The notes under the pieces are model-generated. The model saw only the letters and a list, made by a program, of their open reading frames with translations, was not told the origin of the DNA and did no database searches. From IMG/VR virus record IMGVR_UViG_3300035182_000144, positions 1-37,448 of that record: a stretch of 37,448 nucleotides of DNA. One strand, 5' to 3'. Positions 6,385 to 14,942 of the stretch are shown here, piece after piece. The stretch's first letter is position 1; each line of letters opens with the position of its first letter. This DNA is from a virus. The position numbers and the translations under genes are program-made.

Positions 6385-8451
6385 CTACGATGTGGGTCTG
6401 GTGGTGGTGATGGCGATAGTGACGCCGTATGGGGCCGGGCGGGCTTGTAATTCAGGCGTGAAGGTGTAGGCCGTCTCGGCGCTGATCTGCCTCAGCCCGC
6501 CGCCCCATTGGTTGTACGAGACGAGCTTCACATAGAGCATGACGCCAACCTGCGCCGCCGGGATGGCGTAGCGGAAGACGTTCGAGTCGCACTTCACCCA
6601 GGCCGCGCCGGACGCATGGCTGCCCGGTGAGGTGCCGTAGAGCCCGCGGTAGAGTCCGGTCAGGTTGTATGTGTTCGTCCCCGTGAGCGTGGCAGTCTGG
6701 AAGCTAATCATCTCCCCGTCCACCCAGAGCAGGTTCAGGCCCGCTGCCGCGCTGGCATTGTCCACACTGGAGAGCGCACCACCGTTGGGGATAGTGACGG
6801 AGAGGGTGTTGGTGTTGTCTTGGGCCATCCCGCCGGTATAGGCCGCAAGCGCGGCGGTGAGGGTGCCATATCGGCATGGGTTGGTGATGTAGCCCGCCTT
6901 GGCATAGGTCGTCCCCGTGGTGCTGACCCACACCTCGCAGCCGCCCCAGATCGGTCCACCAGCAGCCGCAAGTGTGACCTCCGGGCCGCCACTCTGTGAC
7001 CAGAGGGCGGGACTGTCAAAGATGACCGGGGCAGCCGCCGGGCCAGGGTCAGCGTTCACATTGGGAGACGTGCCAGATGGGGTCTGGACCGTGTAGGCCG
7101 TGGCGGTGGCCACGCCGAAGGGCCACTCTTCAGCGGTGACGGTGATGCCGTTCTCTTCACTGCTCTCGTCGGGTATATCAACGCTGAGGATGCGGACTAC
7201 CTTCCGCGTAAAGCCAATGATGGGGTCCGTGAGTGTTACCAGGTCCATCGGCTCCAGCAGGAAGTAGCGCCAGCCGAGGTTGAAGGTGTACTGATTGCGG
7301 ACGTAGACATTCCGTTGGGCCTTAATTGTGCTGATGGCCTGCGCCACGCTAGCCCGAGTGATCATATGTAGGCTGAGGGGCTGGGCCTTCTTCAGCCCGT
7401 TGACGGCCACGTCCGTCGGCTCGGGAACATCCACCACACTCACGTTGTAGCCCGTCAGTCGGTCCCAGTACTCGACCGGCACGGAATTGTAGACATCCTG
7501 GTTTGAGACGCGGGTGATCGTGATGGGACTCTTGCCGGTAGCCTTCCCATCCTTCCCTACCACGCCAAGAAAGTCGTCATAGGTCAGGTCGTACAAAGGT
7601 GCCGTGTTGGGCGTGTAAGTAGCGCCGTTTGCGGTGATGGGTGAGTCACCGTAGGGGACCACGTTCAACACCATGGACGCCGCCCCGGAATGCCAAACCG
7701 TCTCGCTGTTCGTGGCGTCGAGGATGTCTTGAAGGTGGGACCGCATCGGCTTCTGAGTGTTGAAGGCGGGAGACAGAACAATGCCCGCCGCCTGGCAATA
7801 GGTGGCATAGCTGGCCGCACCAGTCACAAGGTCGCCGATCTTCGCCTGGTCCCATGTGGCACCGTAGTAGGCATTGGAGAGGGCATCCACCACGATGTCT
7901 GAGGGCTTCGCATCATAGGCGGCAGGGGCGGCGGGGTCCTGCTGGGTGGCGGCTAGGGCGATGACCTCGAAGGAGTGGTTCTTCATGGCGCCGGATGACC
8001 CAAGGTCCGCCGTAGCATTGCAGACTAGGGCCATGCCGCTGTATCCACAGGCGAAGGTCGGGTGGTTCGAGGTCAGATAGCTCCAGGGCGTTTGAGTGCG
8101 GGTTCCAGAAATGAAGGTGAAGCCGAACCCGGACAGACTCCCGAGGTCTTTGTCACGCCAGACTTGGTTGATGCTGGTGACGGGGCCTTCACAGAGCGCC
8201 AGCATCACGCAGGCTGTGTAAGTATAGGTCGTGCTGGTCTGGGTGCTACCGCCGCCCCCCTTGCCAACGGTGGTGCTGGTCGTGTGCGGGATCGCAGTGA
8301 AGTCTGCGTAGTAGATCAGGTTCCCTGGCACACGGGTAGTCCCATAGACCACGGGGATGACGCCGCCATAGCTGGATGTCTGGAGCTGCATCCCGGCTAG
8401 GACCTGCTCCGAGGTGCTGGTGCTGTGTCCACCACCAAACAGTCCGCTCAT
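6385..8451 (-). CDS. Tail tip / host-specificity protein (gpJ- or GTA gp15-like), 688 aa
   Basis: The start is the ATG at 8451, overlapping the NlpC/P60 stop (ATGA); an upstream extension of the frame reads inside that gene and is not coding. The N-terminus, MSGLFGG then QTSSYGGVIPVVYGTTRVPGN, is the typical start of the phage-tail-protein family that includes gpJ and Rhodobacter GTA gp15. The middle (about 170-470) contains the tube-closing hub, with SDIVVDALSNAYYGA and FNLGWRYFLLEPMDLVTLTDP. C-terminal beta domains (about 480-688) follow. It would cap the tail tube and carry receptor-binding proteins. The order DUF2460, DUF2163, NlpC/P60, tip is diagnostic of this tail type. Confidence 0.85.
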   Translation of the reverse strand: MSGLFGGGHSTSTSEQVLAGMQLQTSSYGGVIPVVYGTTRVPGNLIYYADFTAIPHTTSTTVGKGGGGSTQTSTTYTYTACVMLALCEGPVTSINQVWRDKDLGSLSGFGFTFISGTRTQTPWSYLTSNHPTFACGYSGMALVCNATADLGSSGAMKNHSFEVIALAATQQDPAAPAAYDAKPSDIVVDALSNAYYGATWDQAKIGDLVTGAASYATYCQAAGIVLSPAFNTQKPMRSHLQDILDATNSETVWHSGAASMVLNVVPYGDSPITANGATYTPNTAPLYDLTYDDFLGVVGKDGKATGKSPITITRVSNQDVYNSVPVEYWDRLTGYNVSVVDVPEPTDVAVNGLKKAQPLSLHMITRASVAQAISTIKAQRNVYVRNQYTFNLGWRYFLLEPMDLVTLTDPIIGFTRKVVRILSVDIPDESSEENGITVTAEEWPFGVATATAYTVQTPSGTSPNVNADPGPAAAPVIFDSPALWSQSGGPEVTLAAAGGPIWGGCEVWVSTTGTTYAKAGYITNPCRYGTLTAALAAYTGGMAQDNTNTLSVTIPNGGALSSVDNASAAAGLNLLWVDGEMISFQTATLTGTNTYNLTGLYRGLYGTSPGSHASGAAWVKCDSNVFRYAIPAAQVGVMLYVKLVSYNQWGGGLRQISAETAYTFTPELQARPAPYGVTIAITTTRPTS

Positions 8452-8936
8452 CAGATGCCTCCCCAGGGCGACCAGAACCCAGCCTGGGCCTCGCGCAGGA
8501 CGGTGTTCCGCTCTCCCTCGTCCAACACCACGCCCAGCCGGATGTAAGCATGGATGATCTGAGGCCAGGCGATGACAATGGCGCCATGACTGATGCACCT
8601 GCCGAAGCGGTAGAGCACGATGTCACCCGGAAGTCCTACGTCCACCTGGTGGGCATGGGCCGCAACCAAGCCAAGATACCGTTCCCCGTCCTGGTGCATG
8701 TGCCAGTCGGGGGGGTATTCATCGGGGGTTACGTGGGGCATGACGCCCGCCTGCTCATAGACCTCAGCTAGCAGCATGCCGCAGTCCACCCCTGCGCCCT
8801 TGATGCGGGCCGCGTGATGATAGGGTGTGCCGAGCCAGGTCAGTGATTCCTGCACTACGGCTAGACGCTGAGCCTGCTCATCCAGGGGGCGATCCTGGAT
8901 GAGTGCATGGGCGGTCAGCATCACATCGGCGATCAT
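8451..8936 (-). CDS. NlpC/P60-type tail assembly peptidase, 161 aa
   Basis: The start is the ATG at 8936 overlapping the previous stop (ATGA). The catalytic region is visible: WLGTPYHHAARIKGAGVDCG gives Cys in a DCG motif (about residue 53), and GDIVLYRFGRCISHGAIVI gives the histidine. Phage NlpC/P60 proteins sit at the tail tip (lambda gpK-like, GTA gp14-like) and cleave peptidoglycan cross-links or peptides during DNA entry or tail assembly. Gene order with DUF2163 upstream and the tip protein downstream supports the call. Confidence 0.85.
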   Translation of the reverse strand: MIADVMLTAHALIQDRPLDEQAQRLAVVQESLTWLGTPYHHAARIKGAGVDCGMLLAEVYEQAGVMPHVTPDEYPPDWHMHQDGERYLGLVAAHAHQVDVGLPGDIVLYRFGRCISHGAIVIAWPQIIHAYIRLGVVLDEGERNTVLREAQAGFWSPWGGI

Positions 8937-9814
8937 CGTGTCGTCTCGGGAGGGGGCACCCAGGGACAACCCCGGTAACGGTTTTGGTTCGCCCACTTCG
9001 TCCCGCATGTGGCGAAGCTCCGGTCACACCCAGGCGTCACGGTGAAGGTGTCCCCGGCGGACGGAGCAACGGGTAGGGGCGTCGAAAGGGTGAGCGTCCC
9101 CCCATTGAATGCCGAGACGGTCCGACGCGCCCCTGATGCCGCCCCTGATGTCATGGTGAGCGTCCCCATGGCGAAGTAGCCGGAGCCCTGGGCCAATGAA
9201 GACGGGATGCTGGTTGTGGATGGTGTGCCCGTGGCGGAAGCGGTGACGGTGAGCGGCCCAAGGGCTATCCCGCAGCCCGCGTCTCCGAAGGCATTTGCAC
9301 AGCCCGGCTGGAAGACGACACGGGGCCACGGCTGGGCCAGGCGCTCCAGGTCGGACTTCACATGCAGCACCACCTGGACCGTCTCCGGGTCCACAGAGGC
9401 CACGGCCCCTTCGAAGATCACCACGGAGCCGAGCGAGGTGTCCCCCCACCCTCCCGGACCCATAGGCACCCACTCCAGAAGCACCCGAGCCCCGTCGAAT
9501 CCGCCATTGTGAGCAAAGAGCGGTAGTGGCACTCCGCCCATCATCACCGTCTGGCCGCTGAGTAGCGTCAGGTCCAGTGTCTGCGTCTCCAGCCCTCGGG
9601 CGTGCCGGATGGCCCCGCGGACGATGCCGGGCTGGGTTGACCCATTGTCCGAGGCGCTGGTGAAGGTGTTCCCACCGTAGGAGAGCGGCATGTCACAGCC
9701 GGTCCAGCGATAGACGGTGCCGTTCTGGAGCGTGATGGTGTAGCACCAAGCCGACAGGATGACGGTGTTGGCGTTCAGGTAGGAGATGAGAGGACCGGAG
9801 GCGTAGCGCATCAC
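8933..9814 (-). CDS. DUF2163 / phage BR0599-family tail protein, 293 aa
   Basis: The C-terminus carries a family signature with conserved cysteines (TPGCDRSFATCGTKW then NRYRGCPW). The N-terminus has YTITLQNGTVYRWTGCD, matching the DUF2163 beta domain that forms the hub of GTA-type tail tips (gp13). FQPGCANAFGDAGCG (about 165-180) adds another Cys pair; in structural relatives such cysteines bind an iron-sulfur cluster or metal. It sits between DUF2460 and NlpC/P60 genes, with ATGA overlaps on both sides. Confidence 0.85.
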   Translation of the reverse strand: MMRYASGPLISYLNANTVILSAWCYTITLQNGTVYRWTGCDMPLSYGGNTFTSASDNGSTQPGIVRGAIRHARGLETQTLDLTLLSGQTVMMGGVPLPLFAHNGGFDGARVLLEWVPMGPGGWGDTSLGSVVIFEGAVASVDPETVQVVLHVKSDLERLAQPWPRVVFQPGCANAFGDAGCGIALGPLTVTASATGTPSTTSIPSSLAQGSGYFAMGTLTMTSGAASGARRTVSAFNGGTLTLSTPLPVAPSAGDTFTVTPGCDRSFATCGTKWANQNRYRGCPWVPPPETTR

Positions 9815-10194
9815 TTCACACTTATAAGGTCAATGGTGCCGCCCGACCACGCCAAGTTAACGAGGCGTTCGAGAGTCAGTTCATCCATGTCGAAACGGAC
9901 CCGCCGCTGGACGCCGTCCACGGGATCGTTGTAGAGGAAGGAATCCCACTTGCCCTTGTGTGTCTCGAAGAACGTAACCAGCGTGTTCAACTCGTCCACC
10001 AGCGTGTTCGCCGAAAAACCGCTCTGCCGGACGAAGTTCAACTTGAGTTGATAGCTGTATCGCGGGGTGCTCCAGAGCCCCGCCCGCAGTTCCTTCCCGC
10101 TCGCAGCGGACTGAACGATGGTGCTATAGATCTCCTTGCGGGTGGCCGTGATATCGAAGCCCATGAGGGTGTCAGGGAATACGAGGTTCGACAT
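9811..10194 (-). CDS. DUF2460 / TIGR02217-family distal tail protein, 127 aa
   Basis: Short beta-rich protein with family features: the N-terminal FPDTLMGFDITATRKEIYST, the central FFETHKGKWDSFLYNDPVDG and the C-terminal SGGTIDLISVK. These match DUF2460 (GTA gp12-like) distal tail proteins that join the tape-measure/tube end to the hub. Most relatives are around 200 residues, so this is a compact version. Start and stop overlap the neighbouring genes (TGATG with the tape measure, ATGA with DUF2163). Confidence 0.8.
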   Translation of the reverse strand: MSNLVFPDTLMGFDITATRKEIYSTIVQSAASGKELRAGLWSTPRYSYQLKLNFVRQSGFSANTLVDELNTLVTFFETHKGKWDSFLYNDPVDGVQRRVRFDMDELTLERLVNLAWSGGTIDLISVK

Positions 10195-12479
10195 CAGATC
10201 CTCCCGTTCCGTCCGCCTTCGCGGAAGATGCGGAAGAGGCTGTCCTGATGCCTCGTGAGAACCCGATGGACATCCTGCCCGTCCATGGCCTGGATGGTGA
10301 TGCTGACGTTCCGCCTTTCGCTCCCATGATCCCCACCGGAGGCCATGCCCCGGATGTTCTCCGCGAGGTTGGCAGGGAGCACCATTTCGTTCTTGTGGAT
10401 CATCGCCAGGGTGTCCTGCGGAACCCGATCCCAGCCGCCCTCTGCCGAGGCCAGCCCTGCCATCGCCAGACCTTCTGCGTAGGCCGCCTCACCGACACCG
10501 GGAGCCATCGCCCAGCCGATCATCGGGATTTCGGCAACGGATGCCATGGCGTTCACGGCGTAAAGAGCTGCGGCGCCCTGAGCCTCGTCCACATTGCCTG
10601 TCTTGTTCATAGCTAGGCTGGTGGCCCATCTGGTGGCCTCCTCAATACCCCACTGCACGAAGAAGCTGATGAGGCCGCTGAGAGCCTGGTCGGTCACGGT
10701 CTTGAATGCGTTGCCCCAGGTCATGGTGCCCTTGACCAAGCCCTGGATGGCGCTGTCGAAGCCGCCCGTCATGGAGTTGAAGAATGAACTCCACCTGGCC
10801 CGGGCCTTGTCGAGGGCGTCGGCTTCGATCTTCTCCATGTCCAGGTGGGCCTGGCGCGTCAGGGCGTTCTTCTGGTTCTGGATCGTCTTCCACTTATCCA
10901 AATCGCCTTTGGCTGCGATCTGTTCCTTATCCAGTTCGTCCAGTTGCGCCCGCAGCGCCTGCATCGCCCCGGCCTTCTTCATGGCGACCCACTGCGCCTC
11001 ATTTATCCGGCCATAAGCCAGGTCCTGATCCAGGGCCCGATCCTTCTCTTCGAGGATGGTTTTCTGGAGGTTCAACTCGTCCTGGGCCGCGAGCTTCGCC
11101 AGCTCCATCTGTTGACGCAGCGCCTTCTCTTCCTCACGATGGGCCTTCTCCTTCTCCTTCCGAGCGTTCTCCGCTGACTGCCGGTCTAGGTCATTCAGGT
11201 CAGCGTAATACTTCTGTTGAAGCTCCTTCTCTTTGTTCAGGATGGCGGCCTGCTCTACCGGCTTCCCTTCCAGCAGCTTCCGCTTCTTTTCCTCGGCTGC
11301 GATGACGGTGTCGAGCTGCTGTTTGTAGGCCATCTTCACATCGGAAACCATGTCTGCATAGCTCATCTGCCCCGACGCCACCAGCTCCTTGTCATCCTTG
11401 ATCTGCTCCTGCACACTCATCTCGGCGGAGCGGATGATCTCGTCCTGCGCCATTTTGGCGATGGCGACGCGATCTTCGGCGGCCTTCTTCTCGGCGGCAA
11501 TGTCCTCGGGCGTTTTAATGTGCTTCGCGGCGGGCTTGGTCTCCCCAGAGCCCCCTCCGACGGGGATGGCGCCATGGGCGACAATATCGGCCCTGGCCTT
11601 GTCAATCTGGGCTTTGAGCGCGTCAATCTGCTTCTGAGCGGCGACGTTCACGCCGTCGCCGAAGATCATATGCACCCCGTTGGACCAATCTGCTAAGAAC
11701 TCGGCCCATCGCTCACGAGCCGTAGTCAGGTTGTCCCCGAATGCCTCTGCCAGTGTCTGCTTCAGCCCCTTCATGGCGATGGACGTCTCCCCTGCCGCGC
11801 GCTCGGCACGTCTCATCTGCTTAAAGAAGTTTTGGTCCAGGTTCCGCCCGTACCTCTCCAGGATTTCCGGGGCTTCCTTCAATTGCTCCAACATCTCCCG
11901 GATCTGGGGAGCAGCTTCCTGCCCGGAACGCCCCAGCGCCATCTGAAGGAATACCCCGCGCTCCATGGGGTTCTCAATGGCCTCGGCCTTTTCCATGACC
12001 GTCTGGAGGTAATCTGTCAATGGCATAGCCATCAGCGCGGCCTTGTTAGCAGCCACGCCATTCTCGACCAGGAAGTCGGAGTTCGCCTTGATGCTCCGGG
12101 TCGCACCCTTCATCCAGCCTTCAAGCTCCTGGACCGTCCCACCCGTGAGCTGCTGGGCCGCGCTGAGCTTGTTCAACTCATCGAAGTTGATGCCCGTTTG
12201 GTAGGACAGATCTTTGAATGATCGGGCCATCTCGTCTGTCTCATTTATGGCATCCTTCACAAAGGAGAAGGACTCCTTCAATCCCTCAAAGGCCAGCCCC
12301 ACGGCACCGATGGCAAGGGATGCCATGCCGAACTTCTCGAACGACTCGATCAGGCTCCCGAGGTCGCCCTTCATCCCGGCGGCAGCGGTCTCCGTGTGCT
12401 CCTGCGCGTCCTTCAGCCCCTGAAGGAGGGACTTCACATCGGCGCTGATCTTTACGGCTATTTCCTGATTGTCAGCCAT
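10194..12479 (-). CDS. Tail tape measure protein, 761 aa
   Basis: The ATG at 12479 is preceded by GGAGG. Residues 1-100 are amphipathic with a Gly/Ala segment (LAIGAVGLAFEGL). The middle is long helical coiled coil rich in Lys, Glu, Ala and Gln (about 280-560). The C-terminal third has Gly/Ala-rich hydrophobic stretches (about 600-690) and ends with the common tape-measure tail WDRVPQDTLAMIHKNEMVLP. The protein sets tail length; by the usual 0.15 nm per residue rule, about 110 nm. It lies directly after the frameshifted chaperone pair, the standard siphovirus arrangement. Confidence 0.9.
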   Translation of the reverse strand: MADNQEIAVKISADVKSLLQGLKDAQEHTETAAAGMKGDLGSLIESFEKFGMASLAIGAVGLAFEGLKESFSFVKDAINETDEMARSFKDLSYQTGINFDELNKLSAAQQLTGGTVQELEGWMKGATRSIKANSDFLVENGVAANKAALMAMPLTDYLQTVMEKAEAIENPMERGVFLQMALGRSGQEAAPQIREMLEQLKEAPEILERYGRNLDQNFFKQMRRAERAAGETSIAMKGLKQTLAEAFGDNLTTARERWAEFLADWSNGVHMIFGDGVNVAAQKQIDALKAQIDKARADIVAHGAIPVGGGSGETKPAAKHIKTPEDIAAEKKAAEDRVAIAKMAQDEIIRSAEMSVQEQIKDDKELVASGQMSYADMVSDVKMAYKQQLDTVIAAEEKKRKLLEGKPVEQAAILNKEKELQQKYYADLNDLDRQSAENARKEKEKAHREEEKALRQQMELAKLAAQDELNLQKTILEEKDRALDQDLAYGRINEAQWVAMKKAGAMQALRAQLDELDKEQIAAKGDLDKWKTIQNQKNALTRQAHLDMEKIEADALDKARARWSSFFNSMTGGFDSAIQGLVKGTMTWGNAFKTVTDQALSGLISFFVQWGIEEATRWATSLAMNKTGNVDEAQGAAALYAVNAMASVAEIPMIGWAMAPGVGEAAYAEGLAMAGLASAEGGWDRVPQDTLAMIHKNEMVLPANLAENIRGMASGGDHGSERRNVSITIQAMDGQDVHRVLTRHQDSLFRIFREGGRNGRI

Positions 12480-12482
12480 GTA

Positions 12483-13012
12483 TCACCTCCCGTTCACTAG
12501 AGATACAAGGGCCTGAAGCTCGTCTTGCGACGCGAGCCGTACTTCTTCGGGTTCTTTGGCCTTGTAGCCCAGGAAACCCTTCACCAGCAGGTGTAGAGGC
12601 AGGTTGTCTCGCCAGTAGTCGAGAAGGTCTGCAATATCGGGCCACGGAGTGGAATCCAGTTGGTGGATGGTCCACCCCGTGGTCGTGACGATGAGCCCTG
12701 TGAGACGGCTCCAGTTCAGGGGTTCGTCTGAACTGGAGCGTCGGCTTCCGGGCGAGAGAAGGTTGCCTTGTACACCGCGAAGGCGGCGGCATCCAAGACA
12801 CCAGGGGCGATACCGTCGAAGTCTTCATCGGTAGCCTCCGGGTAGGCAAGCTTGAGGAATTTGATCGAGCGATCGGTGAGATCGAGCCGGGATAGCCCTT
12901 CGGTGGGTTCCGTGAGGGCATCCAGGATGTGCTTGTTCCTTTTGATGACGCCGTAAGTAAGGGCTGGGATCTTGGACAGGTCCATCGTTCTTGTTTCTTC
13001 GTGCATAGCCAT
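12483..13012 (-). CDS. Tail assembly chaperone GT, made by -1 frameshift (about 176 aa)
   Basis: The T frame from 12719 to 12483 is open but has no start of its own. It encodes 78 residues of convincing protein (LNWSRLTGLIVTTTGW at the start, ELQALVSLVNGR at the end). It joins the upstream G frame if the ribosome slips back one base at CCCC just before the TGA of G. The G/GT pair upstream of the tape measure is nearly universal in siphoviruses and chaperones tape-measure assembly. The GT stop lies 3 bases before the tape measure ATG. A different reading frame over this interval gives a longer ORF of low-complexity sequence, which I reject. Confidence 0.75.
12716..12727 (-). promoter_or_regulatory. 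Programmed -1 frameshift site (AAC CCC TGA)
   Basis: On the minus strand the zero frame reads ACG AAC CCC TGA with a fourth C just before the final triplet pair. Slipping back one base lets the proline tRNA re-pair perfectly on CCC and places CTG in the A site instead of TGA. Reading then continues into the T frame. It is not a canonical X-XXY-YYZ heptamer, so P-site slippage at a stop codon is the likely mechanism. Confidence 0.6.
12716..13012 (-). CDS. Tail assembly chaperone G, 98 aa
   Basis: The start is the ATG at 13012, with GGAGG 8 bases upstream; earlier in-frame starts at 13042 and 13027 lack a ribosome site. The protein (AMHEETRTMDL, then LTYGVIKRNKHILDAL) resembles small tail assembly chaperones of the lambda gpG type, acidic at its C-terminus (FSRPEADAPVQTNP). 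It is the normal product when no frameshift occurs. It follows the major tail protein, as expected. Confidence 0.75.
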   Translation of the reverse strand: MAMHEETRTMDLSKIPALTYGVIKRNKHILDALTEPTEGLSRLDLTDRSIKFLKLAYPEATDEDFDGIAPGVLDAAAFAVYKATFSRPEADAPVQTNP

Positions 13013-13030
13013 GGTCTCGGCCTCCATGTT

Positions 13031-13052
13031 GGCCCCGCGCAAAGGCGGGGCC
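13031..13052 (-). terminator. GC-rich hairpin between major tail protein and chaperone genes
   Basis: A perfect 8-bp stem (GGCCCCGC/GCGGGGCC) with a 6-base loop lies 9 bases after the major tail protein stop. No T-tract follows, so full termination is unlikely. It probably lowers read-through or protects the upstream mRNA 3' end, keeping tail tube subunit expression higher than that of the chaperone. Confidence 0.5.
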
Positions 13053-13060
13053 GGGTTGGG

Positions 13061-13789
13061 TTACTCGGTGGTGTAGAAGTCCATCACCCTGCCGCTGCTG
13101 TCAGCGAAGCACTCGAAATCCAGATCCTGCTCGGTGTAGTCCTCACTCTTGAAGGCGAATGACAGCTTCGGGATCGTGGCCGCGTAGAGCTTCAGCCCCG
13201 TGTTCTTCCCCCGGAAGGAGTTGAACAGGGTCAACTGATAGACCGTGCTGGTGCCCATAAGGGCATTCACCAGGGCGTTAGTCTGCCCGGTGGCGGCGCT
13301 GGTGTAGCTGTAGCTGATGGACATGGAATGCGTGGTGTCAGCAGCGGCGAAGGTATAGACGCCAGCGGCAGCGGAATACTGGCCCGTGGAGGGGGCGCTG
13401 GACACGCGGGTCAGGTAGAGGCCGGTGGTATTGTCGAATACCCCCAGGTCATCCAGCCAGTTCACGCTGTTCGCCACAGTGACCTGGTAGGGGGTGCTGG
13501 GCACGGTAGCGGTTTCACCAGTGACTCCGATCTTCGAGCCAGCGGACTTCGTGGTGTTCAGGATGGCGGAAACGATGCCGCTGTTGATCTGCCCATACTT
13601 GGCCTTGCCGCTGATCTTGCCACCGGCGCGGGCCACATCCACGGCGAACTGGTAGGCACCTCGCAGTTCCTTGGTGGTGAAGGTGATGTCCAGGGACACG
13701 TCCTTAATGACGCCGATGTCGAGGGCCTGCGCGGGGGTGGCGGGGGTGATGAGCGTCAGCTTGCCCACGCCGAAATTGTATTGGGACAT
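13061..13789 (-). CDS. Major tail (tube) protein, 242 aa
   Basis: The N-terminus, YNFGVGKLTLITPATP, and a segment rich in KELRGAYQFAVDVARAGGKI and SGKAKYGQ match the tube-protein fold seen in many siphoviruses. An inserted Thr/Ser-rich domain (about 90-165) is followed by a return to the tube core with LTLFNSFRGKNTGLKLYAAT and the C-terminal EDYTEQDLDFECFAD. It is placed between the tail terminator genes and the chaperone pair. The hairpin at 13031-13052 follows its stop, consistent with high expression. Confidence 0.85.
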   Translation of the reverse strand: MSQYNFGVGKLTLITPATPAQALDIGVIKDVSLDITFTTKELRGAYQFAVDVARAGGKISGKAKYGQINSGIVSAILNTTKSAGSKIGVTGETATVPSTPYQVTVANSVNWLDDLGVFDNTTGLYLTRVSSAPSTGQYSAAAGVYTFAAADTTHSMSISYSYTSAATGQTNALVNALMGTSTVYQLTLFNSFRGKNTGLKLYAATIPKLSFAFKSEDYTEQDLDFECFADSSGRVMDFYTTE

Positions 13790-13790
13790 T

Positions 13791-13988
13791 TCAGTCCTCC
13801 TTTGGGGTGAGGGCCGCGTTCAGGCGCTCTTTGAGCGTGGCGGTGGCGGCGCGGAAGTGGTTGAACAGCTCCACTGGAAGGGCGGGGCCGTGGTTGTGGA
13901 AAGTCTCAATGAACCAGCGGTCCACCGCAAGGTCCGTGGCGGTCGGGCTGGCTTCAGTTGCTTCGGTGAGGTTCGGGGTATCAGCCAT
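13791..13988 (-). CDS. Small phage protein of unknown function, 65 aa
   Basis: A short acidic N-terminus (TPNLTEATEASPTATD) precedes a helical segment (VDRWFIETFHNHGP, ELFNHFRAATATLKERL). It sits between the tail terminator and major tail protein genes, 1 base before the latter's stretch, inside the late operon, and has the same codon style as its neighbours. I do not recognise a family; a small tail-assembly factor is likely by position only. Confidence 0.6.
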   Translation of the reverse strand: MADTPNLTEATEASPTATDLAVDRWFIETFHNHGPALPVELFNHFRAATATLKERLNAALTPKED

Positions 13989-13996
13989 GTCGGCTC

Positions 13997-14458
13997 CTAT
14001 GAGGTTGCGAGGATGTCCAGGGGGATCTGCGCTACGGCCTGCCCCCCAAGGATGCCCTCGTCAGTGACGATTGGTCCGCCGATCCAACAATGGCTCACAA
14101 GGCCGCCTAGAGTGGTGCCATAGGTGTCCGGGCTGGCGAACCCCCCTTGCTCATTCGGCTGGCGCTCCAGGGCCGCCTCTACGCCCTGGATGAGTATAGC
14201 GAGGCGGGTGCCGGGGGCCTCGCTGGCGTCCTGATCCGTGCGGCAATAGATCCACAGGGTCGGCTGGAGACGCCATGCCGGGGGCAGACCGCGCTGCTGA
14301 ACGGGCACCTCGTTACCGTGGGGGAGGAACAGAGCTGGCTGGCTGGACGCGGGCACATCGTCCCACACCTTCCAGTTGCGGCTGACCGTGACGAAGCCCT
14401 GGACGGTTCCCAGGCGCTCAAGCAGGGCCGTGTAGATGGCTTCCCGGTTCAGGGCCAT
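13997..14458 (-). CDS. Tail terminator (lambda gpU-like), 153 aa
   Basis: The N-terminus, MALNREAIYTALLERLGTV, and a following beta-strand core (LWIYCRTDQDASEAPG then TRLAILIQGVEAALERQP) are typical of tail terminators/neck-tail completion proteins, which cap the tube and join it to the head. It lies one base after the HK97 gp10-like gene and just before the major tail protein region, the usual order. Confidence 0.7.
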   Translation of the reverse strand: MALNREAIYTALLERLGTVQGFVTVSRNWKVWDDVPASSQPALFLPHGNEVPVQQRGLPPAWRLQPTLWIYCRTDQDASEAPGTRLAILIQGVEAALERQPNEQGGFASPDTYGTTLGGLVSHCWIGGPIVTDEGILGGQAVAQIPLDILATS

Positions 14459-14459
14459 G

Positions 14460-14942
14460 TCACACCACCTTCATCGCCCGCATGAGACGGGCGCGAATCT
14501 CACCGCGCATTTCCTCAAGGCTCGGCACTAGGAAAGGACGGGGCGCTTGGTTGACATTCCGGCTGTGGGCATGGACCACGGCCTGCACGGGGGAGATCGG
14601 CCTTCCAAACGCCATGCGGATCGTGCGGGTGAACTCCTTAACCTGTTGGGTGCCGTGGAAACCAAGCTCCCAGAATCGGCCATAGACCACATTTGTGCCC
14701 ACGCGGGATTCCATGTGGCCCTCATCCTCAACGAACTTTTCGTTGATAGACCGGCGGAGGCGTCCCGTGCGGACCTTCAACACCTGTCCCGTCAGCTTCT
14801 CCGACTTGACCTTGGTCATCAGGTCACGAGCGAGGCTCCGCACCGCGTCACGGGTGGCGTCCTTCACACGCGGGCCAGCAAACTGGAACCGGGCCGTCAC
14901 CGCCTCCGCGCCAAGGATCTGAGCATGGAGTTCGATGGTCAT
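14460..14942 (-). CDS. HK97 gp10-like head-tail component, 160 aa
   Basis: The start is the ATG at 14942 overlapping the previous stop (ATGA); an upstream in-frame ATG is inside the neighbour. The signature KVRTGRLRRSINEKF (about 60-75) plus NVVYGRFWELGFHGT (about 85-100) and NQAPRPFLVPSLEEM near the end are characteristic of the HK97 gp10 family. These proteins act at the tail completion stage in the neck. Order gp6-like, gp10-like, terminator, tube is canonical. Confidence 0.85.
   Translation of the reverse strand: MTIELHAQILGAEAVTARFQFAGPRVKDATRDAVRSLARDLMTKVKSEKLTGQVLKVRTGRLRRSINEKFVEDEGHMESRVGTNVVYGRFWELGFHGTQQVKEFTRTIRMAFGRPISPVQAVVHAHSRNVNQAPRPFLVPSLEEMRGEIRARLMRAMKVV

Noticed and set aside
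12472-12921. 149-codon minus-strand ORF before the tape measure
   Set aside because: It is in the wrong frame: the protein is Arg/Pro/Ser-rich noise, whereas the third frame gives the coherent T domain of the chaperone.
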